Assembly (NCBI GenBank): GCA_965221625.1
Contig: OZ244903.1
Location: forward strand, 1,860,001-1,924,000
From: Bin127 sp965221625
GTDB lineage: Bacteria > Chloroflexota > Dehalococcoidia > Lucifugimonadales > Lucifugimonadaceae
DNA: 64,000 nt
Reading direction: 5' to 3'
Part shown: positions 17,469-26,078 of the stretch, in pieces
Layout of the letters: every line of letters begins with the position of its first letter
How positions within the stretch are numbered: the stretch's first letter is position 1
Notes under the pieces: model-generated
What the model was told of the DNA's origin: nothing
The model's input: only the letters and a program-made list of their open reading frames with translations
The model's database searches: none
Program-made: the position numbers and the translations under genes

Positions 17469-17894
17469 TCATTCCCATTTGTGGGGTTTGCCTTCTTTCG
17501 GAAGCAACTTACCAGTGTCGTGTCTGATTGCGTGAGACGCTTCAGTCTTCTGCGAGTTCTTGGCGGTTACGTATCGGACTCCATCAATCCCTGCTGCCCC
17601 GAGTGCTTCAATATGACCGAGGGCAACGAACAGGACGTCTGCCGCTTCGTTGCAGACCTCCATAGCGTCATCATTGTCGACGCCTTCTTCAAGCTCTCGA
17701 ATCTCCTCAGCCAGGATTTCGCGTCGACGAACGACGATCTCGGGTATTGCGCAATTCACGAAATGTCCCGATCCGAATCCCCAACGGTTGTGAAAGTCCC
17801 AAACTTCACGCGCCATCGCCGACACCGCGGCGACGAACTCATCCTCACCGATGGTGTTTGGGGCATACTCCCGTTGATCATTGGCGGAAGTCAA
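17469..17894 (-). CDS. MazG-like nucleotide pyrophosphohydrolase family protein
   Basis: A 141-residue protein with the all-alpha NTP pyrophosphatase core. A helix carries AEEIRELEEG (the EExxE metal motif) and, about 15 residues on, NEAADVLF (the ExxD partner), with a basic KNSQKT segment after it. Relatives hydrolyse non-canonical or excess nucleoside triphosphates to monophosphates. The TTG start overlaps the stop of the upstream carboxyltransferase gene (TTGA), so the two are probably translated together; no functional link between them is known to me. Substrate unknown. Confidence 0.72.
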   Translation of the reverse strand: MTSANDQREYAPNTIGEDEFVAAVSAMAREVWDFHNRWGFGSGHFVNCAIPEIVVRRREILAEEIRELEEGVDNDDAMEVCNEAADVLFVALGHIEALGAAGIDGVRYVTAKNSQKTEASHAIRHDTGKLLPKEGKPHKWE

Positions 17895-19423
17895 AGGGGA
17901 ATGTTTCCGTGCTTCTTGGCAGGAACGTCGTCGATCTTGGTCGCCAGCAAGTCCAATGCGTCGATCACTCTGCGGCGAGTGTCCCGGGGATCGATCACAT
18001 CGTCGATGTAGCCGCGATTTGCTGCCACGTACGGATTGGCGAAACGCTCGCGGTAATCAGCGACGAGTTCGGCCCGCTTCGCCTCCGGATCGTCGGCTGC
18101 GCCGATTTCCCGTCGCGAGATGACATTGACAGCACCTTCAGGACCCATCACTGCGATTTCAGCCGTCGGCCAAGCCAAGTTGACGTCGCAGCGCAGCTCC
18201 TTGCTTCCCATTACGATGTAGGCACCGCCGTAGGCCTTGCGGAGTATCACCGTGATTTTGGGAACGGTCGCTTCGGAGTAGGCGTAAAGCATCTTTGCGC
18301 CGTGTCGAATGATACCGCCTTGCTCCTGCGCAGAACCCGGCATGAAACCCGGAACGTCGACCAGTGTCAATATCGGAATGTTGAATGCGTCGCAGAAACG
18401 GACGAAACGCGCGCCTTTATCTGAAGCGTCGATGTCGAGTACGCCAGCGACTTCGCTCGGTTGATTCGCAACGATCCCGACGGTTGATCCGTTGAACCGA
18501 CCAAAGCCGACCACGATGTTGCGCGCAAACTCCGCATGCACCTGCATGAAGTCGCCGTCGTCTACCAGCTCCTCGATGACATCCAACACGTCGTACGGCA
18601 GGTTAGGGTCGTCAGGGATCACGCTTGCCAGCTTCTCACATCGACGGTCGAGCGGATCCTCGCAACTGTTCGCGGGTGCGGACGATGCGTTATTCGATGG
18701 GAGATATCCAAGCAACCTGCGCACGTCGGCGAAACAGCTGTCTTCGTCCGCCGCGGCATAATGGGCGACCCCGGAGGTCGTGGCATGCATGCCCGCGCCG
18801 CCAAGATCGTCGTGCGTCACGTCCTCGCCGGTGACGGATCGAACGACGTCCGGACCGGTGATGTACATTTGTCCGATCGACTCGACCATGAATATGAAAT
18901 CGGTCATCGCGGGCGAGTAGACAGCACCACCGGCTGAAGGACCGGCGATTACGGTGATTTGTGGGATCACTCCCGAGGCTAGTGTGTTCCTCCGGAATAT
19001 CTCGCCGTAACCTGCCAACGAATCTATGCCCTCCTGAATTCGGGCACCGCCGGAGTCATTGATGCCGACGACCGGAGCACCGATTTTGACGGCATAATCC
19101 ATCACCTTCGAAATCTTCTGAGCCGCGATCTGTGAGAGTGAACCGCCAAGAACGGTGAAATCTTGGGCGTAAGCTAATACCGTGCGTCCTCCAACCTTCC
19201 CCCAACCCGTAACAACAGAGTCGCCTTCGTAGCGAAGTTTGTCGAGCCCAAGATCGGTGGAACGATGCGTGTTGAAGGTGTCAATCTCGGAGAAACTGCC
19301 GTCGTCGAACAGTTTCGCGAGGCGTTCGCGTGCGGTCAGTTTGCCGCGGCTTTTCTGCGATTCGATGCGCCGATCGCCTCCGCCCTTCCGCGCTTCCGAT
19401 CGTCGTGATTGCAGTCGCTCCAA
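17891..19423 (-). CDS. Acyl-CoA carboxylase carboxyltransferase / methylmalonyl-CoA decarboxylase alpha subunit family
   Basis: A 510-residue carboxyltransferase of the PccB/MmdA family, which moves a carboxyl group between biotin and an acyl-CoA such as propionyl-CoA. Both oxyanion-hole regions are present: GINDSGGARIQEG with GPSAGGAVYSP in the N-terminal half, and DVPGFMPGSAQE with KAYGGAYIVM in the C-terminal half. The annotated start is TTG 19423, but the frame stays open to 19522 with plausible residues and no ATG, GTG or TTG, so an ATT start near 19474 is possible. No biotin carboxylase gene is nearby. Biotin carrier and sodium-pump subunits lie at 58883-60936 and could be its partners. 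Confidence 0.88.
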   Translation of the reverse strand: MERLQSRRSEARKGGGDRRIESQKSRGKLTARERLAKLFDDGSFSEIDTFNTHRSTDLGLDKLRYEGDSVVTGWGKVGGRTVLAYAQDFTVLGGSLSQIAAQKISKVMDYAVKIGAPVVGINDSGGARIQEGIDSLAGYGEIFRRNTLASGVIPQITVIAGPSAGGAVYSPAMTDFIFMVESIGQMYITGPDVVRSVTGEDVTHDDLGGAGMHATTSGVAHYAAADEDSCFADVRRLLGYLPSNNASSAPANSCEDPLDRRCEKLASVIPDDPNLPYDVLDVIEELVDDGDFMQVHAEFARNIVVGFGRFNGSTVGIVANQPSEVAGVLDIDASDKGARFVRFCDAFNIPILTLVDVPGFMPGSAQEQGGIIRHGAKMLYAYSEATVPKITVILRKAYGGAYIVMGSKELRCDVNLAWPTAEIAVMGPEGAVNVISRREIGAADDPEAKRAELVADYRERFANPYVAANRGYIDDVIDPRDTRRRVIDALDLLATKIDDVPAKKHGNIPL

Positions 19424-19593
19424 ACGTGCTTCGAACGTGCTCGTAGAACTGTCAGTGTTTAGTTGCGCAGTAATCGCCTTACCCTCGTTGTTGGACCTAA
19501 TGCCGCCTGCAATTTCAGTTTAGTACCAACATAGAATCCTAACTTACCGAAGGAAAACTCGATTGTTGCTCGCGCCGTTATTTGCGACACCTG

Positions 19594-20487
19594 ATGCCAA
19601 TCTCAAATCAATCCACTGCAGTTGATCCTAAGGTGCTCGCCATCGGAGAAAGTGACTTCGTTTGGGGTGCACGGACCTACGTGATGGGTATCGTCAACTT
19701 GACACCCGACTCGTTTTCCGGCGATGGAGTGATGCGAACTGGCAACGATTGGATGAATGATGCCATCGATCAAGCGGTGCGGATGGAGGATGAAGGTGCT
19801 GACATCATTGACGTAGGCGGTGAATCAACTCGACCGAAGTCAGTCTATAGGGATGCCGAACCGGTCTCTGCGGAGGAAGAGATCGAACGGGTTGCACCCG
19901 TGGTCTCCGCGCTGAAGCAAAGATTGGGAATTCCGGTTAGCATCGATACTCGCAAATCGGAGGTCGCCGATGTCGCGTTGTCGTTGGGTGCTGAGATGGC
20001 AAACGACGTGTCGATGCTGGGGGACGCCCTGATGGCCCGCACGATTGCCAAGCATGGTAAACCCGTCGTCATCAGTCACACCAGGAAACACGCCGTGTAT
20101 GCCGATGTCGCGCGCGACGTCGCTTCGGACCTTCACGGCGCGGTGGGCATCGCCCTCGCCGCCGGCGTTGAGAAGCATCAGATTATCCTCGATCCCGGGA
20201 TCGGATTTGCGAAGAATACGTCGCACAATCTCGGTGTCTTGCGGGAACTGCCGCGGATCAAGTCAGATTTGGATCACATGCCGTTCTTGGTAGGTGCTTC
20301 AAGGAAGTCGTTCTTGGGGTCCGTGTTGGGCACGAATCCGCAGCAACGCGTTGAAGGCAACGCTGCCGCGAATGCCATCGCCATTGCCAACGGTGCTGAC
20401 ATCATCCGAGTGCATGAAGTGAGGGAGATGGTTAAGGTCGCAAAGGTTGTCGACGCCATTGTCCGCGGACAGGAACATCCTGTTTGA
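19594..20487 (+). CDS. folP: Dihydropteroate synthase
   Basis: A 297-residue TIM-barrel enzyme that joins 6-hydroxymethyl-7,8-dihydropterin diphosphate to p-aminobenzoate in folate synthesis. Both signatures are clear: MGIVNLTPDSFSGDG at about residue 30 and DIIDVGGESTRP. FLVGASRKSFLG carries the Lys and Ser/Arg of the substrate pocket. About 25 residues precede the first signature, slightly long for the family. I use ATG 19594; a TTG 12 bases upstream is also in frame. It is divergent from the carboxyltransferase gene and followed by folK. Confidence 0.95.
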   Translation: MPISNQSTAVDPKVLAIGESDFVWGARTYVMGIVNLTPDSFSGDGVMRTGNDWMNDAIDQAVRMEDEGADIIDVGGESTRPKSVYRDAEPVSAEEEIERVAPVVSALKQRLGIPVSIDTRKSEVADVALSLGAEMANDVSMLGDALMARTIAKHGKPVVISHTRKHAVYADVARDVASDLHGAVGIALAAGVEKHQIILDPGIGFAKNTSHNLGVLRELPRIKSDLDHMPFLVGASRKSFLGSVLGTNPQQRVEGNAAANAIAIANGADIIRVHEVREMVKVAKVVDAIVRGQEHPV

Positions 20488-20593
20488 CAACGCCAATCGA
20501 CTACGTCTCGGGACTGCAAACACGTCTCGCCGAGACTGGCCGCGGATCGAACTAAGATGCAACACGGTGTTTGCTCGCGGTAGGACCTACGTC

Positions 20594-21175
20594 GTGACCA
20601 CTCAATCAACACGCACTGTGCATGTCGGGATCGGTTCGAACTTGGGTGATCGCATCGGGTACCTGAGTTCGGCCATCAACGCGTTGGCATCGGTCGGTGC
20701 GGTTGGGAAGCTGTCCCGCGTTTACGAGACTGCCCCTTTCGAGGTCGGCGACGTGCAACCGAAGTACCTGAACATGGTCGTCGAGATCGAGACGGGACTA
20801 GCACCCGCAGACTTGATGCACGAACTGCTTCGCATCGAACATGAGCTTGGACGCATCCGCACGCGGAAGAACGCGGCGCGCACGCTAGATTTGGATATCC
20901 TTTTGATCGGTGCTTCGGTCATCGAAACGCCCGATCTCGTCGTCCCCCATCCGAGGATGCATGAACGAGCGTTCGTGATCTCACCACTAAACGAAATCGC
21001 ACCGGACGTGATCCACCCGTTGATCAGACGGTCGGTTCGACAACTGGCTGCAGAGTTGGGCGAATTGGACGTGGTGCCGGTCGGTTCAATCGACGAACTG
21101 ACGGTTGTTTCACCGTTCGCCGCCGAGTGCTTGCATGATGAAGAAAATGGCGATTGCGATAAAGATCGCCCATAA
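20594..21175 (+). CDS. folK: 6-hydroxymethyl-7,8-dihydropterin pyrophosphokinase (HPPK)
   Basis: A 193-residue enzyme that transfers pyrophosphate from ATP to hydroxymethyl-dihydropterin, the step before FolP. It shows GIGSNLGDR at the N-terminus, YETAPFEV, KYLNMVVE-T and ELGRIRTRKNAARTLDLDILL with the Mg2+-binding Asp pair, then VVPHPRMHERAFV. The start is GTG 20594, preceded by AGGAC about eight bases upstream. The longer frame from 20447 overlaps folP and lacks homology. The last 30 residues are variable and acidic. Confidence 0.94.
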   Translation: MTTQSTRTVHVGIGSNLGDRIGYLSSAINALASVGAVGKLSRVYETAPFEVGDVQPKYLNMVVEIETGLAPADLMHELLRIEHELGRIRTRKNAARTLDLDILLIGASVIETPDLVVPHPRMHERAFVISPLNEIAPDVIHPLIRRSVRQLAAELGELDVVPVGSIDELTVVSPFAAECLHDEENGDCDKDRP

Positions 21176-21227
21176 AATCATGCGGGGTGACATCGATTTG
21201 AATCGCATCTACCGACTCACCGACTGA
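21135..21227 (+). CDS. Possible 30-residue basic amphipathic peptide
   Basis: A short frame starting with tandem ATGs at 21135 and 21138 ends in TGA at 21225-21227. It overlaps the variable tail of folK in another frame. The predicted product is strongly basic at the N-terminus (MMKKMAIAIKIAHKIM) and could form an amphipathic helix. There is no good ribosome-binding site. Chance is a serious alternative; listed because the composition is unusual for a shadow frame. Confidence 0.15.
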   Translation: MMKKMAIAIKIAHKIMRGDIDLNRIYRLTD

Positions 21228-21236
21228 CTATCAACA

Positions 21237-22076
21237 TTGCATTTCGACAAGGCATATTCGGCAATCGTATCGGATATCGACGGCACTCTCCTATCAAGAC
21301 TAAACGCGAGTCCGTCCGACGCTCTCAAACGCGTCGTGGGTGAAATCACGGGAAACGACATACCATTTTCGATCGCCACCGGACGCATGCGCGCGTCTGC
21401 TTGGCGCGTTCACACAGAGGTTGGTGCCAACGCCCCCTTAATCTGCTACCAAGGTGCCATGGCAGTCGATCCAGTCGATGGTCGCGTGCTCTTGCACGAG
21501 CGTCTTGATGAGCACACCGCCGCGGAGGCGATCCGGTTCTTCGTCGAGCGCGGACTCAACGTAAGGGTGTACGTGGAGGACGACGTCTACATTACGCAGT
21601 TGAACGAAATCGACAACGACTACGCGCAACGACACCGAGCCAAACTGGTTGAGGTCGACGACCTTATGCCGTTGGCGAAGAAGTTGCCGACCGTCGTGTT
21701 GGGCATCTGCGACGCGCGTGAGATGGAACCGCATGTCGCAGCAGTAACCGAACTGTTGGGGCCGTCTGCCGAGGTAACGCACTCGCTGCCCCACTTCTGC
21801 GAAGTCGGATCTCCACGAGCCGGTAAGGTTCGAGCCTTGATGTGGTTGGCCGACTACCTAGGCCTGAAACCTGACGATTTCGTCGCTTTCGGCGACGGGT
21901 TAGGCGATCTCGAGATGATCGAATTCGCGGGATTCGGGGTTTCGGTCGGAGACGCCCATCCAGCAGTGCGATCAGCGGCAGACTCGCACGTTGCAGGACC
22001 CGATCAACGCGGAGTCACAAATGCCCTCAAAGCTTTGGTGTCGGAAGGATGCCTAATCCCGATTAAACCTCGGTAG
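21237..22076 (+). CDS. HAD-superfamily hydrolase, Cof-type phosphatase
   Basis: A 279-residue phosphatase of the HAD superfamily, IIB (Cof) branch. Motif I is SDIDGTLL (nucleophile Asp and acid/base Asp), and motif IV is FGDGLGDLEMIEFAG with two Mg2+-binding Asp residues. The C2-type cap between them (about residues 85-195) fixes substrate and is not diagnostic. Family members act on sugar phosphates, phospho-nucleotides or flavin precursors. A pterin or flavin pathway role is conceivable because folK and the rib operon are close, but this is only context. Start is TTG. Confidence 0.85.
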   Translation: MHFDKAYSAIVSDIDGTLLSRLNASPSDALKRVVGEITGNDIPFSIATGRMRASAWRVHTEVGANAPLICYQGAMAVDPVDGRVLLHERLDEHTAAEAIRFFVERGLNVRVYVEDDVYITQLNEIDNDYAQRHRAKLVEVDDLMPLAKKLPTVVLGICDAREMEPHVAAVTELLGPSAEVTHSLPHFCEVGSPRAGKVRALMWLADYLGLKPDDFVAFGDGLGDLEMIEFAGFGVSVGDAHPAVRSAADSHVAGPDQRGVTNALKALVSEGCLIPIKPR

Positions 22077-22087
22077 AGCGCACAAAA

Positions 22088-22975
22088 TCACGCCGGAGGC
22101 GGCACCACTACTTGATCGTACGGATGGCGGGCACTAACCATGTTGGAGTGTTCAAAGACGTCTAGTGCCGATTCGTACAGATCAACCGGGATTTCAATGT
22201 CGCCATCCCAGGTGCCGAGATCTTGGTAGTAGTCGACGGCTGCGGCGGTTGCTTCGACTGAGATGTTTGGGAAAAACGGTGCTTCTGCCAGTGCAACATC
22301 GGTCGGATCTGCGGTGTTGACCCATTCGCGTGATGCTCGATATGCGGTGGCGATTCGCCGCGCATCGTCTCCCTCAACGCAGTCCCACCGGGCGATTAGG
22401 CTGCTAAACGCAGTCGGTCCCACAATCTCGCCGATCGAACCTACGATGTGTCCGTTGTTTTCGTGCTCGAGCTGCTGCGGATAGGCACCTTGTTCGTGGA
22501 AATAGTAACCTTCGCCATTGCTCCACTGCACCATCATCTCCTCGGCACCGCCCGACTCGATCCCATCAATCGAAGACAGTTCGATTCCGACGTTGTGGAG
22601 CCCGTACCGCAACATCGCCTCGGGTTGTCCACCATGGACGTATAGGAACTTTTCGTTGAGTAATTTGTCCCAAGTGAAGTCGTCGTCGGGTTGTCGTGCG
22701 GCAACGATGAAACCATCTCGCGTGTTGATCTGCGCCCAATGAGCGACGGCAGGTTTGTCTCCGGCGTCAAGTGCTGTCCAACTGCCGGATACGGCAGATT
22801 GACCGATGTCAGCCCTACCCTCTGCGACCTCAACGACTGCGTTCTGTCCCGGCCCCGCAGGTGCGTAGGTGCCGTGCAAGCCCTCTTGTTCAAGGAATCC
22901 GCCGGCGATCATCGAAATCAACGGACTGTAAAACGCTGAATGGCGTGAGGCGATCAACCGGATCTCTTGCGTCAT
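22088..22975 (-). CDS. NMT1/THI5-like substrate-binding-fold protein without signal peptide
   Basis: A 295-residue protein of the periplasmic-binding-protein fold, NMT1/THI5/SsuA group. It begins IRLIASRHSAFYSPL and has an early glycine-rich GPGQNAVVEVAEG that resembles the phosphate-contacting loop of thiamine-precursor binding relatives. No signal peptide or lipobox is present at either possible start, so it is predicted to be cytoplasmic. I chose ATG 22975 because GGAG lies eight bases upstream. No ABC transporter or thiamine gene lies beside it and I see no TPP riboswitch. It may be an enzyme or sensor built on the binding fold. Confidence 0.6.
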   Translation of the reverse strand: MTQEIRLIASRHSAFYSPLISMIAGGFLEQEGLHGTYAPAGPGQNAVVEVAEGRADIGQSAVSGSWTALDAGDKPAVAHWAQINTRDGFIVAARQPDDDFTWDKLLNEKFLYVHGGQPEAMLRYGLHNVGIELSSIDGIESGGAEEMMVQWSNGEGYYFHEQGAYPQQLEHENNGHIVGSIGEIVGPTAFSSLIARWDCVEGDDARRIATAYRASREWVNTADPTDVALAEAPFFPNISVEATAAAVDYYQDLGTWDGDIEIPVDLYESALDVFEHSNMVSARHPYDQVVVPPPA

Positions 22976-23052
22976 CAATTGCTCCAACTTCGACTCGTAA
23001 CGGACTCTCACATTTTACGCGCCTAACCTAAACGGAACTCAATCGCGTCGGC

Positions 23053-24105
23053 ATGCGTATCAACCTGCTAGCGCATAATGGATATCTGCGCAACGTAGTG
23101 CGTGTGCTTGCGAGCGCATGGCACGCTGCCCCCGTAACCGACATCTCACATCAGCAAATCTTGAATACCTCCCCAACGACAGCTCTCGTTACCGGGGGTG
23201 CCGGATTCGTCGGCAGCCACCTCGTCGACCATCTGATTGATCGCAATGAACGCGTCTACGTCGTAGACAACCTCGAAACGAGCTCGCCCGAGTATCTGAA
23301 CAAGCGCGCCGAGTTCATCGAGGCCGACATCCGTGACTCGGCTTTGGTAGACGTCGTTGACAAGATCGCACCGCATTCCGTTTACCACCTGGCCGCACAA
23401 GCCAGCGTCGCTGTATCGGCGAAACATCCCAGACTCGACGCCGGCATCAACATCGACGGCACCTTGAACCTGCTCGAAGCAGTGCGCAGTATGGGGCGAA
23501 ACCCGCGTTTCATCTACTTCTCTACCGGAGGTGCCATCTACGGCGACGTACCGGGAGAAGATTTGCCAGCCACAGAATCGATGGAAACGCAACCGCTTTC
23601 GCCGTATGGTGTATCGAAGTTGGCGATCGAGATTTACTTGCGCGCGTACGCCCACCTCTACGGCATTGACTATGGAATTGTGCGTCCGGCCAATATCTAC
23701 GGTCCCCGACAGAACCCACACGGTGAAGCAGGCGTCATCGCCATATTCGCCCGAGCAATGTTGGACGGAAAACCCATCACGATCTTCGGAGATGGAAGCA
23801 ACGAACGTGATTACATCTACTACTCCGACTTCATCAACGGGGTTGTCGTTGTTCACGATGCTAAGCGGCCGGGACCGTACAACTTGGGCACGGGAATAGG
23901 AGTATCGGTCAGTAGCATCTTCAACCTCCTCGCAGATCTAACTGACTACGGCAACTCGGTTCGCTACGGACCGCCGCGTCCTGGCGACATCGACAAGATT
24001 TCACTGGATGCAACTCGAGCAAAGACGGACCTCGGTTGGGTAGCTTCGACGAGCCTTGAGGCGGGTTTGCGAAAGACGGTCGATTGGTTCAGACAGGCGA
24101 TGTAG
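23053..24105 (+). CDS. NAD-dependent epimerase/dehydratase (UDP-glucose 4-epimerase-like)
   Basis: A 350-residue extended SDR that modifies nucleotide sugars. It has VTGGAGFVGSHLVDHL for NAD binding, YHLAAQASV, and the catalytic YGVSK pair in SPYGVSKLAIE, then RPANIYGPRQNP and a late RPGDIDK signature. The fold begins near residue 42, so the first 40 residues may not be translated; a TTG at 23161 would give a standard N-terminus, but neither start has a Shine-Dalgarno. UDP-glucose/galactose 4-epimerisation or a related GDP/dTDP-sugar step for surface polysaccharide is likely. Its stop overlaps the next gene's GTG. Confidence 0.86.
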   Translation: MRINLLAHNGYLRNVVRVLASAWHAAPVTDISHQQILNTSPTTALVTGGAGFVGSHLVDHLIDRNERVYVVDNLETSSPEYLNKRAEFIEADIRDSALVDVVDKIAPHSVYHLAAQASVAVSAKHPRLDAGINIDGTLNLLEAVRSMGRNPRFIYFSTGGAIYGDVPGEDLPATESMETQPLSPYGVSKLAIEIYLRAYAHLYGIDYGIVRPANIYGPRQNPHGEAGVIAIFARAMLDGKPITIFGDGSNERDYIYYSDFINGVVVVHDAKRPGPYNLGTGIGVSVSSIFNLLADLTDYGNSVRYGPPRPGDIDKISLDATRAKTDLGWVASTSLEAGLRKTVDWFRQAM

Positions 24106-26078
24106 TGATCCGCCGAATTCCTACCGTCTTAATCTCATTGAGTGCGACCTACGCGCTGTTGGCGTTGGCTTGCAGCTCGGATGAGCCGACAGCAACCGTC
24201 GAGCCGACTGCAGCACCAACGAATGCTCCCACAGTCTCCCCAATGGCGACGAGTATTCCGACGTCGACGCCTTCTAGACCGACCGTGGTGATCGACCCGA
24301 CGGCTGAACCGAGTCCGGTGTTTACACCGACGCCGACAAGCACGCCAGTTGCCACTGCAACACCACGCCCGGCAGACCGACCGACCGACACTCCGACACC
24401 TGTACCGACATCGACTCCGGTGCCAAATGTTCCGCCAACCCCAACGGCGACCGCGTCTTCAGTCCCGCAGTTAACGGCTTCACCGACCGCTGTGCCAACC
24501 GCAACACCTTCGGAACCGCCGATCGTCGGACTGCGAGGCGGGGTTTTGCGAGTCGCAGTTCCGCAACCGGCACCGCATCAGGACATCCATCTCTCAGTTT
24601 CTCCCATCCTCGCCGGTTGGGGACCGGGTATCGCGTATTCGCGGATATTCCGCTACCGATGGTTGCAGCCGGCAGAGCCGCAGAGCGGGGTTGATGCTTT
24701 CACTTCTCGATATGAACCGCTGCGATCGATGGCAGCGAGGGACATCACTTGCGACCTCTGCTCCGATTGGGCACTCGACGCGACTGGTACTCTGACCGTC
24801 GAGTTGCGTGACGACGTGCGTTGGCAACGCACCGAGCATCAGCTTGACCGCGCGCTAACGGCGGAAGACGTGAAGTTTAGCCTCGACCGACTTGGTGATC
24901 CAAAGTTCCCGAACTCCCAACTCGTCAGGACGATTGGCGGCACCCACGTCAACGGAACGCACGAGGTCCTTATCGATCTCTCGATCCACGACGCTGAGAT
25001 ATTCGACAAGTTGGCGGATGCGCGAGCGTCAATCGTCCAACCTGAAGCATTGGAGTTGCAGGACGGTCTCCTCGAGGGGCCAACTATCGGCACCGGTCCT
25101 TGGATCTTGGAATCCTTTAGCGCAAACCGAATGCGTTTCCGTGCCAACGCCGACTACCATTTCGAAGGATTGCCACGCATGGACGGCATCGACATAGAGG
25201 TGATCGAGGATCCGCAAACTCGCGTCATCTCGTTGCGCACTGGTCGTTTGGATCTAGCACAACCATCCGTAGGGGGTGTCATGGATGCGGCCGCTACGTT
25301 CGAAGAGCTTCGATGGTCAGCAACCCACGACGCTTCCACAGGAATCGAAGTGGCGTTTAACCTCAATCGAGAACCATTGGGTTCAACTGATGTACGCAAC
25401 GCAATCTTCAACGCGTGGGATCCGGCATCCCATATCGGTCCTGAGAACCAGTATCAGTCGTTCATGACTGTAGGTTTGCCCGTGAACGACCCGGAGTGGC
25501 TTCTGAACCAATCGGAGATTGAGCAATTCTTCGATGACCGAGTCGGATTGTTGCAATTGCTCGAAACGGGCATCGTGCCGAGAGGCTTCGTTCTCAATAT
25601 TCGCGTTGGCCGTTTTGGCGACGCCTACATGAACACAGCTCGGTCATTGGCAGCCGCCATGAGTTCCATCGGATTGGTTACCACCGTTGAAGCAGTATCA
25701 ACCCGGACCTTTGGTGAGGACGTGTGGACGTACGGTGACTTTGACGTCTATGTCGGTGCATCGCCTCCACAGAGCAGTGTCACGTCAACCTTATTCGCGG
25801 TGCACCATAGCAACGGACCGTGGAATTCTACTGGGTATTCGGATCCAGAATTAGACGATCTGATTGAACGACAGGTTGGCGAGTTCAATCCCGTTCGACG
25901 GAAGGCGTTGGTGATGGAAATCCAGCGCGCGATCCTTCGCGGACGATACTTAGTCAACGTAGCGGCACAGGTGTCGCACTGGCTCTGGTGGTCGCACTTG
26001 CGTGACGTTGCACCAAATCCATACCGGGCAGACTCATTCTGGTTGTCCCGGTTGTGGCTGTCAGATCGCGTCCGGTAG
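24105..26078 (+). CDS. Family 5 extracellular solute-binding lipoprotein (oligopeptide/dipeptide type)
   Basis: A 657-residue lipoprotein. From GTG 24105, which overlaps the epimerase stop (TAGTG), the product has an Arg-Arg start, a hydrophobic segment and lipobox LALAC with Cys23 as the lipid-attachment site. Residues about 25-140 are a Thr/Pro-rich linker. The rest is the SBP_bac_5 fold, with GGVLRVAVPQP at the fold start and AEDVKFSLDRLGDPKF, the DppA/OppA signature. Such proteins feed peptides, nickel or opines to ABC permeases. No permease or ATPase gene is adjacent, so it must work with a distant transporter or act as a receptor. The 3' end overlaps sufU by 18 bases. Confidence 0.85.
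   Translation: MIRRIPTVLISLSATYALLALACSSDEPTATVEPTAAPTNAPTVSPMATSIPTSTPSRPTVVIDPTAEPSPVFTPTPTSTPVATATPRPADRPTDTPTPVPTSTPVPNVPPTPTATASSVPQLTASPTAVPTATPSEPPIVGLRGGVLRVAVPQPAPHQDIHLSVSPILAGWGPGIAYSRIFRYRWLQPAEPQSGVDAFTSRYEPLRSMAARDITCDLCSDWALDATGTLTVELRDDVRWQRTEHQLDRALTAEDVKFSLDRLGDPKFPNSQLVRTIGGTHVNGTHEVLIDLSIHDAEIFDKLADARASIVQPEALELQDGLLEGPTIGTGPWILESFSANRMRFRANADYHFEGLPRMDGIDIEVIEDPQTRVISLRTGRLDLAQPSVGGVMDAAATFEELRWSATHDASTGIEVAFNLNREPLGSTDVRNAIFNAWDPASHIGPENQYQSFMTVGLPVNDPEWLLNQSEIEQFFDDRVGLLQLLETGIVPRGFVLNIRVGRFGDAYMNTARSLAAAMSSIGLVTTVEAVSTRTFGEDVWTYGDFDVYVGASPPQSSVTSTLFAVHHSNGPWNSTGYSDPELDDLIERQVGEFNPVRRKALVMEIQRAILRGRYLVNVAAQVSHWLWWSHLRDVAPNPYRADSFWLSRLWLSDRVR
24177..24525 (+). repeat. 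Low-complexity Thr/Pro-coding repeat
   Basis: About 350 bases code for repeated TPTPTST, PTATP and similar units just after the lipidated Cys of the solute-binding protein. It is a spacer that holds the binding domain away from the membrane. It matches in style the linker at 8207-8462, pointing to a common envelope architecture. Confidence 0.6.

Noticed and set aside
22976..23052. TPP riboswitch before the THI5-like gene
   Set aside because: No CTGAGA or other thi-box block is present on either strand.
23146..23856. 236-residue frame on the minus strand opposite the epimerase
   Set aside because: The plus-strand epimerase has all family motifs; the antisense product has none.
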